Shown here: in pieces, positions 7,450 through 17,464 of the stretch
Numbering within the stretch: the stretch's first letter is position 1
Layout of the letters: each line of letters opens with the position of its first letter
Source: Rubrivivax sp.
GTDB lineage: Bacteria > Pseudomonadota > Gammaproteobacteria > Burkholderiales > Burkholderiaceae_C
Assembly (NCBI GenBank): GCA_024641965.1
Contig: JAHECC010000016.1
Coordinates: forward strand, 1-42,237
Direction: 5' to 3'
Length of the DNA stretch: 42,237 nucleotides
The notes under the pieces: generated by a model
Told to the model about the DNA's origin: nothing
The model's database searches: none
The model's input: the letters and a program-made list of their open reading frames with translations, nothing else
Made by a program: the position numbers and the translations under genes

Positions 7450-8841
7450 ATGCAGGTTGACCCGTCCGTGTTCAAGGCCTACGACATCCGCGGCATCGTC
7501 GGACGCACGATCGACGATGCCTTTGCCGAGCACCTGGGCCGGGCCTTCGGCTCCGAGGCCATCGCTGCGGGCGAACGTGCGGTGGCCGTCGGGCGCGATG
7601 GACGGCTGTCGGGGCCCGCGCTTTCGGCCGCGCTGATTCGCGGGCTGGCCTCGACCGGCCTGGATGTCGTCGACCTGGGCGCGGTGACGACGCCGATGTT
7701 GTACTACGTGGCGGCGACGCGCGAGCAGCACGGTTGCCGCAGCGGCATCCAGGTCACCGGCAGCCACAACCCGAAGGACTACAACGGCTTCAAGATGGTG
7801 CTGGCCGGGCGTGCCATCCATGGTGCCGAGATCCAGGGCCTGCGCCGCCGCATCGAGGCCGAGGCCTATACCCAGGGCGTGGGTCGCAGCGCAGCGATGG
7901 ACATCGTTGCCGAATACCGCGCACGCATCGTCGGCGATGTCCGCCAGGCCCGGCCGATGAAGATCGTGGTCGATTGCGGCAATGGCATTCCCGGGGCCTC
8001 GGCGCCGGGCGTCCTGCGCGCACTGGGTAACGAGGTGATCGAGCTGTACAGCGAGGTCGACGGCAACTTCCCGAACCACCACCCCGACCCGAGCAAGCCC
8101 GAGAACCTGGCCGACCTGATCCGCGTGGTGCAAAGCAGCGGGGCCGAACTCGGCCTGGCCTTCGACGGCGACGGCGACCGCCTCGGCGTGGTCACGCGCG
8201 ACGGGCAGATCATCTACCCCGATCGGCAATTGATGCTCTTTGCCCGTGATGTGCTGAAGCGCCATCGCGGCGCGTCGATCCTTTTCGACGTGAAATGCTC
8301 GATGCACCTGGCGCCGCTCATCCGCCGCGCCAAGGGCGTGCCGGTGATGTGGATGACCGGGCATTCGCTGATGAAGGCCAAGCTCAAGGAAAGTGGCGCG
8401 CCGCTGGCCGGCGAGATGAGCGGGCACATCTTCTTCAGCGAGCGCTGGTATGGCTTCGACGATGCCACCTACACGGCGGCGCGGCTGCTGGAGATCCTGT
8501 CGCGCGCCAAGGACCCGAGCGCCGTACTGAACGCACTGCCCACCAGCCACAGCACGCCCGAGCTGAACGTGCCCTGTGCCGAAGGCGAACACCACAGCGT
8601 GGTCGAGAAGATGCGCGAGGTGTCGCGCTTCGAAGGCGCCAGCGAGCTCATCACCATCGATGGGCTGCGTGCCGAATTCGCTGATGGCTTCGGCCTGGTG
8701 CGCGCCTCCAACACCACGCCGGTGCTGGTGCTGCGTTTCGAAGGCGACAGCCCCGCTGCGCTGGCACGCATCCAGGCGCAGTTCATGGCCGCCTTGCGCG
8801 CGGTGAAGCCCGACGCGCAGATCGCCATGGCGGCGCATTGA
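7450..8841 (+). CDS. Phosphomannomutase/phosphoglucomutase (alpha-D-phosphohexomutase)
   Basis: A 463-residue cytosolic enzyme that interconverts mannose or glucose 6-phosphate and 1-phosphate, feeding LPS and exopolysaccharide synthesis. All four motifs of the family are visible. They are FKAYDIRGIVG at the N-terminus, the phosphoserine loop VTGSHNPKDYNGFK with Ser105, the Mg-binding DGDGDR at 239-244, and the sugar-binding GEMSGH followed by the phosphate-binding RASNTTPVLVLRFEG near the C-terminus. Length fits bacterial AlgC/ManB-type enzymes. Ribosome binding site GAAAGG nine bases upstream. waaA follows after 31 bases, so the two are probably co-transcribed, consistent with an LPS role. 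Confidence 0.93.
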   Translation: MQVDPSVFKAYDIRGIVGRTIDDAFAEHLGRAFGSEAIAAGERAVAVGRDGRLSGPALSAALIRGLASTGLDVVDLGAVTTPMLYYVAATREQHGCRSGIQVTGSHNPKDYNGFKMVLAGRAIHGAEIQGLRRRIEAEAYTQGVGRSAAMDIVAEYRARIVGDVRQARPMKIVVDCGNGIPGASAPGVLRALGNEVIELYSEVDGNFPNHHPDPSKPENLADLIRVVQSSGAELGLAFDGDGDRLGVVTRDGQIIYPDRQLMLFARDVLKRHRGASILFDVKCSMHLAPLIRRAKGVPVMWMTGHSLMKAKLKESGAPLAGEMSGHIFFSERWYGFDDATYTAARLLEILSRAKDPSAVLNALPTSHSTPELNVPCAEGEHHSVVEKMREVSRFEGASELITIDGLRAEFADGFGLVRASNTTPVLVLRFEGDSPAALARIQAQFMAALRAVKPDAQIAMAAH

Positions 8842-8872
8842 GGCCTCGGCCGCCGGTCGCGGTGCGTGACCG

Positions 8873-10153
8873 ATGAAGCGCTGGCTGGCGCGCTTCGCCT
8901 ACTCGACGCTGTTGCGTGTCGTCACGCCAGCCTATCTGCTGCGCTTGTGGTGGCGTGGCCGGCGCGAGCCCTTGTACCGGCAGGCCATGGCGGAACGCCT
9001 CGGTTTCGGCCCACGCGATGCGACGGGCGGCGCGTTGTGGATGCATGCAGTGTCACTGGGCGAAACAAGGGCCGCAGCGGCGCTGATCGACGCATTGCGG
9101 CAACAACGCCCCGGCCTGCGGTTGCTGCTGACCCATGGCACGGCGACCGGCCGCGAAGCCGGTGCGGTGTTGCTTCAACCTGGTGATGCGCAATGCTGGC
9201 TGCCGTGGGACACGCCCGGCGCGGTGCGTCGCTTCTTGCGCCGCCACCGCCCCTGCGCCGGTGTCCTGATGGAAACCGAGATCTGGCCGAACCTGCTGCA
9301 CGAGGCGCATGCCGCGGGTGTACCGATGCTGCTGGCCAATGCACGGCTGAGCGAGAAGAGCCTGGCCAAGGGCCGGCGCATCGCGGCGCTCATCCGCCCG
9401 GTGGCCGGCATGCTGCGGCCCGTGCTGGCGCAGACCGAGGCCGATGCGCGGCGCCTGCGCGCGGCCGGCGCGGTCGATGTGCGCGTCTGCGGCAATCTGA
9501 AGTTCGATGTCGATCCGAATCCCAAGCTGCTGGCACGCGGCCTGCAATGGCGCCAGCAATTGGCCCGCGCGGTGGTTCTGGCCGCGGTCACGCGCGACGG
9601 GGAGGAAATGCCGCTGCTGCAGGCCTGGTCGGCGCTGGACGCGCCGCGTCCGCTGCTGCTGCTGGTGCCGCGCCATCCGCAGCGCTTCGATGCCGTGGCG
9701 GCGATGGTCGAGGATGTCGGTTTCACGCTGCGCCGGCGCAGCAGCTGGGGCGCGCTGCCGCCGCACGACGCACTGCAGGCCGATGTCTGGCTCGGCGACT
9801 CGCTCGGTGAAATGCCGCTTTACTACGCTGCGGCCGACGTGGCCCTGCTGGGCGGCAGTTTCGCGCGCCTGGGCGGGCAGAACCTGATCGAGGCGGCGGC
9901 CTGCGGTTGCCCGCTGGTGATGGGGCCACACACCTACAACTTCAGCGAAGCGGCCGAGCTGTCACTGGCTGCCGGGGCTGCGCTGCGCGTGGTGGATATC
10001 GACGAAGGCGTGGCCCGTGCGGTAGCTCTGGCGCGCAACCCGGCGCGCAATGAATGGGCGCAGCGTGCCTTCGCCTTTGCCGGCGCGCATCGCGGTGCCG
10101 GCCAGCGCATGGCCACGGAAGTGCTGGCGGTGCTCGACGTGCGAGCGCAATGA
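8873..10153 (+). CDS. waaA: 3-deoxy-D-manno-octulosonic acid (Kdo) transferase
   Basis: A 426-residue inner-membrane-associated GT-B glycosyltransferase that adds Kdo to lipid A precursors. An N-terminal hydrophobic anchor (YSTLLRVVTPAYLLRLWWR) precedes the family motifs. These are WMHAVSLGETRAA with the catalytic Glu, THGTATGRE, the strongly conserved METEIWPNLL, NARLSEKS, CGNLKFD, and in the C-terminal CMP-Kdo-binding domain GDSLGEMPLYYAAADVALLGGSF followed by GGQNLIEAAACGCPLVMGPHTYNF. The gene follows the hexomutase on the same strand and converges with the TolC-type gene, 13 bases apart. Confidence 0.95.
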   Translation: MKRWLARFAYSTLLRVVTPAYLLRLWWRGRREPLYRQAMAERLGFGPRDATGGALWMHAVSLGETRAAAALIDALRQQRPGLRLLLTHGTATGREAGAVLLQPGDAQCWLPWDTPGAVRRFLRRHRPCAGVLMETEIWPNLLHEAHAAGVPMLLANARLSEKSLAKGRRIAALIRPVAGMLRPVLAQTEADARRLRAAGAVDVRVCGNLKFDVDPNPKLLARGLQWRQQLARAVVLAAVTRDGEEMPLLQAWSALDAPRPLLLLVPRHPQRFDAVAAMVEDVGFTLRRRSSWGALPPHDALQADVWLGDSLGEMPLYYAAADVALLGGSFARLGGQNLIEAAACGCPLVMGPHTYNFSEAAELSLAAGAALRVVDIDEGVARAVALARNPARNEWAQRAFAFAGAHRGAGQRMATEVLAVLDVRAQ

Positions 10154-10166
10154 GTGATGCGCGGCG

Positions 10167-11498
10167 CTACTTCTGCAGCAGCCGGTTCACTGCGCCCAGG
10201 TCGTTTTCGGTCAACTGGCCCGACGCCTGGCGCAGTCGCAGGCTGCCGACGAGCACGTCGTAGCGCGACTTGAACAGGTCGCGCTGCGTCTGAAACAGCT
10301 GTGTCTGCGCGTTCAGCACGTCGATGTTGACCCGCACGCCGACCTTGTAGCCCAGCGTCGTGGCTTCCAGCGACAGCAGGCTCGAGGCCTCGGCCGCCTC
10401 CAGCGCCTTGACCAGCGCCTCGCCCGATTGCACCGTGAAGAAGGCCACGCGCGTGTTCTGTGCCACGGTGCGGCGCGTGTTGTCCAGTTCGTCGCGCGAG
10501 CGCTGCGCCAGCGAACCGGTTTCCTTGATGCGGTTCTGCACGATGCCGCCGGTGTACAAGGGCCAGTTCAGCTCGATGCCGACCGAGCCGCTGCGCGTGG
10601 TGCCGGGGATGATCGAGTCGCCGCTGGCGTAGTTCGCGCCCAGCGAGGCCACCGCATCCACGGTGGGCAGTTCGCCGGCCTTGGCCTTGTTGACTTCGAG
10701 CTGCGCCACTTCGTAGGCGCTGCGCGAGCGGATCACCTGCGGATGCACCGTGTCGGCGGTATTCACCCATTCCTCGACGTTGTCTGGCGCGACCGCCGGC
10801 AGCACCACCGGCGTCGCCAGAGAGTAGGGCTCGATGTCGCGCCGCCCCACCAGCGTGCCCAGCGCGATGCGCCGGTTGCGCAGCTCGATGTCGGCGGCGA
10901 TTTCCTGTGCCGAGGCCAGGTCGGCGCGCGCTTGCGCTTCGCGTGTGTCGGTGATGGTCGCGGTGCCGACCTCGAAGTTGCGTTTCGCCGAGGCCAGCTG
11001 TTCCAGGATGGCGGCCTTGCTCACCCGCGTGAGCTTGGCCGTATCGCGCGCGGCCAGCACATCGAAGTAGGCCTGGGCGATGCGGATGATCAGATCCTGC
11101 TCGGCCGATTCCAGCTCCGCCTTCGAGGCCACCAGCGCCACCCTGGCCTGCGAGATGGTGGCGTCATTGGCCCGGTTGAACAGCGGCAGGCGGCCATTCA
11201 GGCCACCCTGCAGTGCGTTGTTGTCGCCACTGTTGCCGCGTGGCAAGGTGACCTGCGTGGCCACGCCCTTGGCGTTGGCGGAGACCGTGGGCAGGGTCAG
11301 GCCCTCGGCCTGGGCCGCCTTGTACTCCGCCGCCTCGGCCTGGGCTCGTGCCGCCTGGTAGGTGGCATCGTAGACGCGCGCGGCCTCGTAGAGTTCTTTG
11401 AGGCTCTGGCTTTGGGCCGTGCCGACCAGGCTCAGCGCCAGCAGCCACGAGCCCAGCAGCAGGCGCGTTGCCGGCAATAGAGTGCGCTTGGGTGTCAT
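10167..11498 (-). CDS. TolC family outer membrane channel protein
   Basis: A 443-residue protein with a signal peptide (RLLLGSWLLALSLVGTAQSQS) and the internal duplication of TolC. Each half has long alpha-helical barrel segments, with QAYFDVLAARDT in the first repeat and RVAFFTVQSGEALVKALEAAE in the second, and outer-membrane strand regions in between. It forms a trimeric outer-membrane duct for efflux pumps or type I secretion. It lies downstream of the TetR, adaptor, RND pump and PIMT-like genes on the same strand, 170 bases after the last of these. A second adaptor with an ABC transporter starts divergently beyond the TetR gene. Either system could use this channel. Confidence 0.92.
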   Translation of the reverse strand: MTPKRTLLPATRLLLGSWLLALSLVGTAQSQSLKELYEAARVYDATYQAARAQAEAAEYKAAQAEGLTLPTVSANAKGVATQVTLPRGNSGDNNALQGGLNGRLPLFNRANDATISQARVALVASKAELESAEQDLIIRIAQAYFDVLAARDTAKLTRVSKAAILEQLASAKRNFEVGTATITDTREAQARADLASAQEIAADIELRNRRIALGTLVGRRDIEPYSLATPVVLPAVAPDNVEEWVNTADTVHPQVIRSRSAYEVAQLEVNKAKAGELPTVDAVASLGANYASGDSIIPGTTRSGSVGIELNWPLYTGGIVQNRIKETGSLAQRSRDELDNTRRTVAQNTRVAFFTVQSGEALVKALEAAEASSLLSLEATTLGYKVGVRVNIDVLNAQTQLFQTQRDLFKSRYDVLVGSLRLRQASGQLTENDLGAVNRLLQK

Positions 11499-11577
11499 CT
11501 TGTTCTACCAGGTGCAAATGGGGCTGTCTTGCGGAGTCCGCACACGCGTGGCCAATGCCATACGACGGTCGGAGATT

Positions 11578-11583
11578 CTTATA
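11578..11583 (-). promoter_or_regulatory. Possible -10 element of the TolC-type gene
   Basis: TATAAG on the minus strand (5 of 6 to TATAAT), in GGTGTTATAAGAATC, lies 79 bases before the start codon within the 170-base gap behind the PIMT-like gene. No -35 was found. If real, the channel gene has its own promoter. Confidence 0.3.
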
Positions 11584-11668
11584 ACACCGTGCAGTGCTTG
11601 TTTTCGCGCCTCGCGGCACGCGCACATTTGAATCGGGCGTGGCACGCAGCACACGCGACACGCCAACC

Positions 11669-12322
11669 TCAGAAGCTGAAGCGATCGGCTTGCTCGAAGC
11701 CCGTCAAGCGTGGCGCCAGCGTATCGAACAGGTCGACTTGCGACCAGGCGTCGTCGTCCACACGGGTGTGCAACTGCGCCCGCATGACCGGTTCGTCGCC
11801 GACAACCGCCACAAGGCGCCCTCCGACCTTCAACTGCTGCAGCAGCGTCCTGGGAATTTGGGCCACCGATCCAGACAGCACGATCGCGTCGAAGGGCGCA
11901 TCGCCGCGACAGCCCAAAGCGCCGTCGGCGCAGCGCACCGTGACATTCAGCACCGCCGCCTTGCGCAGGTTGTCCTGTGCCATGCGCACCAGCACCTCGC
12001 GCGTGTCCAGGCTGATGACGCGGCGCGCGCGGTGGGCCAGCAGTGCGGCCATGAAGCCCGAGCCGGCGCCGACTTCGAGCACGCTTTCGTGGCGCTGCAG
12101 TTGCAGTTCCTGCAGCAGCCGGGCTTCGACACGCGGCGCCAGCATGCATTGGCCCTCGGGCAGCGGTACCTCCATGTCCACGAAGGCCAAGGACCGGTAG
12201 GCCGAGGGCACGAAATCCTCGCGCTTGAGCTCGGCCAGCAGCGACAGCACGGCGGGGTCCAGCACATCCCAGGGGCGGATCTGCTGCTCGATCATGTTGA
12301 ATCGGGCTTGTTCGATGTTCAT
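11669..12322 (-). CDS. PIMT-like SAM-dependent methyltransferase (divergent isoaspartyl methyltransferase family)
   Basis: A 217-residue protein of the protein-L-isoaspartate O-methyltransferase fold. SAM motif I is VLEVGAGSGFMAALL at residues 81-95, with VISLDTREVLV as the next strand and CADGALG as motif II. Upstream, where true PIMTs carry GQTISQP for substrate binding, this protein has GQCMLAP (57-63), so the usual Ser/Thr contacts are missing. It begins MNIEQARFNMIEQQIRPWDVLD, the start of a subgroup common in proteobacteria next to TolC-type genes. Repair of isoaspartate is therefore uncertain. ATG 12322 was chosen; the frame continues upstream into the RND gene's 3' end. It lies 34 bases downstream of the RND pump. 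Confidence 0.8.
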   Translation of the reverse strand: MNIEQARFNMIEQQIRPWDVLDPAVLSLLAELKREDFVPSAYRSLAFVDMEVPLPEGQCMLAPRVEARLLQELQLQRHESVLEVGAGSGFMAALLAHRARRVISLDTREVLVRMAQDNLRKAAVLNVTVRCADGALGCRGDAPFDAIVLSGSVAQIPRTLLQQLKVGGRLVAVVGDEPVMRAQLHTRVDDDAWSQVDLFDTLAPRLTGFEQADRFSF

Positions 12323-12356
12323 GCGCGGCTCCACGGCACCGGTAGCGCCGCCTGGC

Positions 12357-15300
12357 TCAAATTCTATGGGCTGCGTCGACCGGGCCGGCGTTGCCGAAAA
12401 AGCGGCGCCGTGCCCAGCTCGACAGGTCATCGAGGTAGCAGTACACCACCGGTACCACGACCAGCGTCAGCAGCGAGGAGGTGATGACGCCGCCGATCAC
12501 CGCCTGGCCCATCGGCGAACGCTGCTCCGAGCCCTCGGTCAACGCCAACGCCAGCGGCAGCATGCCGAAGATCATTGCCAGCGTGGTCATCAGGATCGGG
12601 CGCAGTCGCACATGCGCGGCATGCAACAGGGCGGCGCTGCGTTCCATGCCGGCCTCGCGCGAGCGGATCGCGAAGTCGATCAGCAATATCGCGTTCTTCG
12701 TCACCAGGCCCATCAGCATGACCACGCCGATGATCGAGAAGATGTTCAACGTGGAGCGGAACAGCAGCAGCGCGAGGACCACGCCGATCAGCGTCAGCGG
12801 CAGCGAACTCATCAGCGCCAGCGGTTGCAGAAAGCTCTTGAATTGGCTGGCCAGGATCATGTAGATGAAGATCACGCCCAGCGCCAGCGCCTGCACCGCG
12901 TAGGCAAAACTCTCCTGCATGTCTTTGGTAGAGCCGCCGAAGCGGTAGCTGTAGCCCGGCGGGAAGGCGACTGTGTCGAGCACGGAACGGATGTCGGCCG
13001 CCACCTGGCCCGCGGCGCGGCCCGAGGCGTTGGCGGTGATCTCGACCTCGCGGCTCATGTCGCGGCGGTTGATCTGGTTGGCGCTGCTAGAAGTGCTCAC
13101 CGTGGCCACCTGCGACAGGCGCACGATGCGCGGTGTACCGTCGGCATTCGCGCCGACCGTCAGGCCGAGCCTTTCGATGTCGGCACGGGCATTGCGCGAC
13201 TCCGGCGCCAGCCGCACCTTGACGTCGTAGTTCTGATCGTCATCGGCGCGCCAGTTGCCCAGCGTCTGGCCGGCCACCAATGCGCGCAGCGCGCTGGTGA
13301 TGCTGCCCACGCCCAGGCCGGCGTCGGAGGCCGCATCGCGCTTCACGGTGATCGACACCTCGGGCTTGTTCGGCTTGGAGCTGGTGTCCAGATCGACCAG
13401 GCCGGGCACGGCGCGCAGCCGCGGCATCAGCTGCGCGGTCAGGCGCTCCAGTTCGCGCAGGTCAGGGCCCTGCAGCGACACCTGCAGCGGCTTGCCCGCA
13501 CCGACCGCGTCGAGCAGACCGACATGGGTCACGGTGATGCCCGGCACTGCGGCCAGGCGCTGGCGCAGCGGCACCGACATCTGGTCGACATTCAGGCGCC
13601 GCTGCTGCCGGTCGACCAGGCGCACGTAGATCTGCACCTGGTTGCGGCCCAGCGCCTGCCCGGTGTTGATCGTCGCCACGGTGTAGCGCACCTCGGGCTG
13701 CTCGCGCACGATCTGCTCCACCTGGCGCGTGCGCGCCTCGGTCAGTTCGAGCGACGAACCCACCGGCGTGTAGAAGTTGATGAGTGTCTCGGAGTAGTCG
13801 GCCTTGGGCACGAACTCGGTGCCCACCAGCGGCAGCAGCGCGAAGCTGGCGGCGAAGGTCGAGCCGGCCACCGCCAGCGTGGCCAGCTTGTGCTTCAGCG
13901 ACCAGGTCAGGATCGACTCGTACATCCGGCCCAGCCAATGCGCAAATGCATCCACCGCGCCGGTGAGGCGGCCGATGCTGCGGTCATACCCGCTCTTGCG
14001 CGCGTTCGGCGTGCCTTCAGCGTGGATCGCCGGGTCGTGCCAGATGCTGGACAGCATCGGGTCGAGCGTGAAGCTGACGAACATGCTGATCAGCACCGCG
14101 GACACGATGGTGATGCCGAACTCATGGAAGAACTTGCCGATGATGCCGCCCATGAAGCCGATGGGCAGGAACACGGCGACGATCGACAGCGTCGTCGCCA
14201 GCACCGCCAGGCCGATCTCCTGCGTGCCCTCGAGCGCCGCGTCGTGCGCGCTCTTGCCCATCTGAACATGGCGCACGATGTTCTCGCGCACGACGATGGC
14301 ATCGTCGATGAGCAGGCCCACGCACAGGCTCAGTGCCATCAACGTGACCATGTTGATCGAGAAGCCGAACATGTACATCACCAGGAAGGTGCCGATCAGC
14401 GATATCGGCAATGTCAGCCCGGTGATGACGGTCGAACGCCAGGAGTTCAGGAACAGGAAGACGATGCCCACCGTGAGCAGCGCGCCTTCGATCAACGTGC
14501 GCTGCACGTTCTTTACCGAGACCCGGATCGGCCGCGAGTTGTCGCGCACCACATCGAGCGCCATTCCGGGCGGAAGTTGCCGGCGCAGTTGGGCGGCCAC
14601 CGCATTCAGGCCGTCGACGACGTCGATGGTGTTCTCGCCCTGCGACTTGCGCACCTCCAGCAGCAGCGTGCGCTGGCCGTTGTATAGAGCCAGGTTCTCG
14701 ATCTCCTCGGGCCCGTCGACGATCTCGGCCAACTGCCCCAGCCGCACCGCGGCGCCGCCCTTGCGCGCCACGATGATCTGCTTGAAGTCCTCGGGCCGCT
14801 GGATGCGTGCATCGATCTTCAGCACCTGTTCCGCGTCGCGCGAGCGCAGGGTGCCGGCCGGCAGCTCCTGGTTGTCGGCACGCACGGCGACCATGACCTG
14901 CTCCACGCCGATGCCCAGCGCGTCCATCGCCGCCGGGCGCAGGTAGATGTTGATCTCGCGCTTGCGCGCACCGACCAGCGTCACCGAACCCACGCCGCGC
15001 ACGTTCTCCAGCCTTTGCCGCACCACCTGGTCGGCATAGGTGCTCAGGTCCTGCTGGCTACGCTGGTCATCGGGCGAGGTCAGCGCCAGCGAGAAGATCG
15101 GCCGGCTCGCCGGATCGAAGCGCGAGACGCGTGCATCCTCCACCTCGTCGCGCAGCAGCGGGCGCAGTGCGGCCACCTTCTCGCGCACGTCATCGGCGGC
15201 CTTGCGCCCGTCCATGTCCAGGTTGAACTGCGCGATCACCAGCGCATAGCCTTCGTAGGATCTCGAGGACAACTGGTTGATGCCGGCCACGGTGTTGATG

Positions 15301-15509
15301 GCCTCCTCGAGCTTGCGCGTGACCTCGTTCTCGACGATCTCCGGCGCGGCGCCGGGGTAGTCGATCTGCACCACCACTGTCGGGAAGTCGATGTCCGGAA
15401 ACTGGTCCACCTTGAGCCGCTGGTACGAGAACAGGCCCAGCACCACGAAGGCCATCATGACCATCACGGCCATCACCGGGTTGCCGATCGCGACGCGGGT
15501 GAACCACAT
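12357..15509 (-). CDS. RND efflux transporter permease (AcrB/HAE-1 family)
   Basis: A 1050-residue inner-membrane proton antiporter. The N-terminus ([23 protein letters not shown] then [14 protein letters not shown]) is TM1 leading into the periplasmic porter domain. The TM4 proton relay is visible as [13 protein letters not shown] with Asp402 and Asp403. The second half repeats the fold ([29 protein letters not shown]) and ends with a typical TM12 region. The aspartate pair and general look indicate the hydrophobe/amphiphile branch rather than heavy-metal CzcA pumps. It is third in the TetR, adaptor, pump order, 17 bases after the adaptor. The outer channel is probably the TolC-type protein downstream. 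Substrate unknown. Confidence 0.94.
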   Translation of the reverse strand: MWFTRVAIGNPVMAVMVMMAFVVLGLFSYQRLKVDQFPDIDFPTVVVQIDYPGAAPEIVENEVTRKLEEAINTVAGINQLSSRSYEGYALVIAQFNLDMDGRKAADDVREKVAALRPLLRDEVEDARVSRFDPASRPIFSLALTSPDDQRSQQDLSTYADQVVRQRLENVRGVGSVTLVGARKREINIYLRPAAMDALGIGVEQVMVAVRADNQELPAGTLRSRDAEQVLKIDARIQRPEDFKQIIVARKGGAAVRLGQLAEIVDGPEEIENLALYNGQRTLLLEVRKSQGENTIDVVDGLNAVAAQLRRQLPPGMALDVVRDNSRPIRVSVKNVQRTLIEGALLTVGIVFLFLNSWRSTVITGLTLPISLIGTFLVMYMFGFSINMVTLMALSLCVGLLIDDAIVVRENIVRHVQMGKSAHDAALEGTQEIGLAVLATTLSIVAVFLPIGFMGGIIGKFFHEFGITIVSAVLISMFVSFTLDPMLSSIWHDPAIHAEGTPNARKSGYDRSIGRLTGAVDAFAHWLGRMYESILTWSLKHKLATLAVAGSTFAASFALLPLVGTEFVPKADYSETLINFYTPVGSSLELTEARTRQVEQIVREQPEVRYTVATINTGQALGRNQVQIYVRLVDRQQRRLNVDQMSVPLRQRLAAVPGITVTHVGLLDAVGAGKPLQVSLQGPDLRELERLTAQLMPRLRAVPGLVDLDTSSKPNKPEVSITVKRDAASDAGLGVGSITSALRALVAGQTLGNWRADDDQNYDVKVRLAPESRNARADIERLGLTVGANADGTPRIVRLSQVATVSTSSSANQINRRDMSREVEITANASGRAAGQVAADIRSVLDTVAFPPGYSYRFGGSTKDMQESFAYAVQALALGVIFIYMILASQFKSFLQPLALMSSLPLTLIGVVLALLLFRSTLNIFSIIGVVMLMGLVTKNAILLIDFAIRSREAGMERSAALLHAAHVRLRPILMTTLAMIFGMLPLALALTEGSEQRSPMGQAVIGGVITSSLLTLVVVPVVYCYLDDLSSWARRRFFGNAGPVDAAHRI

Positions 15510-15526
15510 GGCGTGGGCTGCCGTCT

Positions 15527-16681
15527 TTAGCGCGTCGCGCTGGCAGCTGGCGCGCTGGCGGCGGCACCGGTCACGCGTACCGCAGTGCCGTCGCGCACCG
15601 TGCCGACGCTGCCGGCGAGCACCCTGTCGCCTTCGGCCAGGCCCTGCAGCACCTCGACCGCTTCGCCGGCGCCGGTCTGACCGCGGGACCCCAGGCTCAA
15701 CAACTGTTGTCCCACACGGTCGCCCTGCAGCTTCAGGGCATAGGGCTGCGCCAGATCGTTGCGCACCGCGCTCAGCGGCAAGGCCAGTGCCTTGCGGCGC
15801 TCCAGTTCGATGCTGCCGCGCGCGAACAGGCCCTGGCGCAGCGCCGGATTCGACTGCAGTTCCAGGTAGGCGAGCACACTGCGCGATCCGGCCTGCGCCG
15901 TGGGGTTGATGCGTGCCACCCGTGCCAGCACATCGCCGTCGATGCCATCGACCTTCAGCTTCGCATCGGCGCCCACGCGCAGGCGACCGGCCTCTTCAGG
16001 GGGAACGCTGGCCTGCAGTTCCAGCCGCGCCAGATCGACGATTTCCAGCAGTCGCGCGTCCACCGGCACACGCTCGCCAGGTTGCACCAGGCGCTGCGCA
16101 ATCTGCCCGGCAATCGGCGCGACGACGGTGGCATCGCCGCGCGACTTGCGCGCCAGTTCCACGCCTGCGATGGCCGCCTGCAAAGTGGCCTGGGCTCCGG
16201 CTTCGGTGGAGACGGCGTTTTCCATCGCCGTGGCCGAAATGAAGCCCTGTGCCATCAGCGACTTGTTGTTCTGCAGCGCGCGTTGTGCGATTTCCAGTTG
16301 CGCGCGCGCGGCCTGGGCCTGCTGGTCGGCCTGGCGCAAACGCCAATCGAATTCGGTCGTATCCAGTTGCACCAGCAATTGTCCGGGGCGCACGCTGTCG
16401 CCTTCACGCACGGCCACCGACTTGACCTCGGCCGCGACGCGCGCCTTGACGAAGGCGCTGTTCACCGCCACCAGGCTTCCGGACACCTCCAGCGTGCGCG
16501 CCAATTCGTCCACGCGTACAGTGACCAGGTCGGTGGGCGCCAGTTCCAGTACCACCGGGGCCTTGGCGGCGTTGGCGACCGGCACCTGCTGGGCGGTGCG
16601 CGTCGCCATGAAACGGCTGAGACCGACACCCAGTGCCGCCACGGCCAGCAGCCCCAGCATCACTTTTGCCCAGCGCTTCAT
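15527..16681 (-). CDS. RND efflux periplasmic adaptor subunit (membrane fusion protein)
   Basis: A 384-residue membrane fusion protein. A single N-terminal membrane anchor (VMLGLLAVAALGVGLSRFMA) is followed by the lipoyl half-motif VKSVAVREGDSVRPGQLLVQLD. Next come a helical hairpin (WRLRQADQQAQAARAQLE through LMAQGFISATAMENA), the second lipoyl half (VVAPIAGQIAQRLVQPGERV) and the beta-barrel and membrane-proximal domains (ARVARINPTAQAGSRSVLAYLEL; LFARGSIELERRKALALPLSAV). It bridges the RND pump and the outer membrane channel. The ATG at 16681 overlaps the TetR stop by ATGA, so regulator and adaptor are translationally coupled, and this start gives a normal MFP N-terminus. Confidence 0.93.
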   Translation of the reverse strand: MKRWAKVMLGLLAVAALGVGLSRFMATRTAQQVPVANAAKAPVVLELAPTDLVTVRVDELARTLEVSGSLVAVNSAFVKARVAAEVKSVAVREGDSVRPGQLLVQLDTTEFDWRLRQADQQAQAARAQLEIAQRALQNNKSLMAQGFISATAMENAVSTEAGAQATLQAAIAGVELARKSRGDATVVAPIAGQIAQRLVQPGERVPVDARLLEIVDLARLELQASVPPEEAGRLRVGADAKLKVDGIDGDVLARVARINPTAQAGSRSVLAYLELQSNPALRQGLFARGSIELERRKALALPLSAVRNDLAQPYALKLQGDRVGQQLLSLGSRGQTGAGEAVEVLQGLAEGDRVLAGSVGTVRDGTAVRVTGAAASAPAASATR

Positions 16682-17346
16682 GCCACGTTCCTTCGCGCGG
16701 CGCGCGTTGCGCGCGGTTGCAGGCCGTTCAGCATCAGGTCGAACTGCGCATCGATCAGCGCGGCCGGATCGAGCTCGGGTTGCATCGCCGCGCAGGCGCC
16801 GATCGAATGCCGGTGCAGCGCAAGAAAAAGCATGGGCGCAATCAGCGTGTGCGTGGTCTCGTTCACCGGCACCGCGCGGAATTCGCCGCGCTCGATGCCG
16901 CGCTGCAATGTGCGGGCGACAACGCGATGCGCCGGGATCACGACCTCGTCGCGATAGAACTGTGCCAGCTCCGGGAAGTTGCGCACCTCGGCGACGATGA
17001 TCTTGAAGATGCCGCCTGCCGGTGTGCTGCCCACACGCTGCCACCAGGTGTGCATCAACTGGTGCAGCAGCAGTGCGCTTGGGCCTTCGAACTGCTCGGC
17101 CAGCTGCTGGCCTTGGGCGATCAGCGCCGACAGGTTGCCTCGCACCACCGCCTTGAACAGCTCTGCCTTGCTCGGGAAGTACAGATACAGCGTGCCCTTT
17201 GACACGCCGGCGCGCGCCGCCACCTCCTCGCTGCGCGTGGCTGCAAAGCCCTTTTCGACGAACAAGGCCAGCGCCGCATCGAGCAGTTCCTGCGGACGGG
17301 ATTCCTTGCGCCGATGGCGCGGCGGGGCGGTGACGAGACTGGGCAT
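16678..17346 (-). CDS. TetR/AcrR family transcriptional repressor of the efflux operon
   Basis: A 222-residue regulator with the N-terminal TetR HTH at about residues 20-66: LDAALALFVEKGFAATRSEEVAARAGVSKGTLYLYFPSKAELF. The C-terminal ligand domain is helical and not assignable to a ligand. It is the first gene of the efflux operon and is coupled to the adaptor by ATGA. A perfect inverted repeat at 17351-17372, four bases before the start codon, is its probable operator. This predicts negative autoregulation of the whole pump operon, lifted by a pump substrate. No ordinary Shine-Dalgarno is seen before ATG 17346. Confidence 0.92.
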   Translation of the reverse strand: MPSLVTAPPRHRRKESRPQELLDAALALFVEKGFAATRSEEVAARAGVSKGTLYLYFPSKAELFKAVVRGNLSALIAQGQQLAEQFEGPSALLLHQLMHTWWQRVGSTPAGGIFKIIVAEVRNFPELAQFYRDEVVIPAHRVVARTLQRGIERGEFRAVPVNETTHTLIAPMLFLALHRHSIGACAAMQPELDPAALIDAQFDLMLNGLQPRATRAARRNVA

Positions 17347-17350
17347 ACTC

Positions 17351-17372
17351 TTAATGACTTTTCGGTCATTAA
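17351..17372. promoter_or_regulatory. TetR operator palindrome upstream of the efflux operon
   Basis: A perfect 8-base inverted repeat, TTAATGAC (17351-17358) and GTCATTAA (17365-17372), with a six-base spacer TTTTCG. The TGAC-N6-GTCA core is typical of operators bound by TetR/AcrR repressors. On the minus strand it overlaps the last bases of a -10-like TACATT (17371-17376) and the likely transcription start. Bound repressor would therefore block its own promoter. The divergent MacA-like gene starts 105 bases away and could also be affected, though its own candidate promoter lies further off. Confidence 0.75.
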
Positions 17373-17464
17373 TGTAGCCGATGGCTGCAGCAACGGGGCA
17401 GCGGGTGGCCGGTAAAGAATCGCAAAGCCAATTCCCTGCGACGAGGCGGTGGGGGTGGCTTGCC

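Noticed and set aside
12225-14687. An 820-codon open frame antisense to the RND pump
   Set aside because: Low-complexity, His/Gln/Arg-rich translation with no motif; the pump on the other strand has every family signature.
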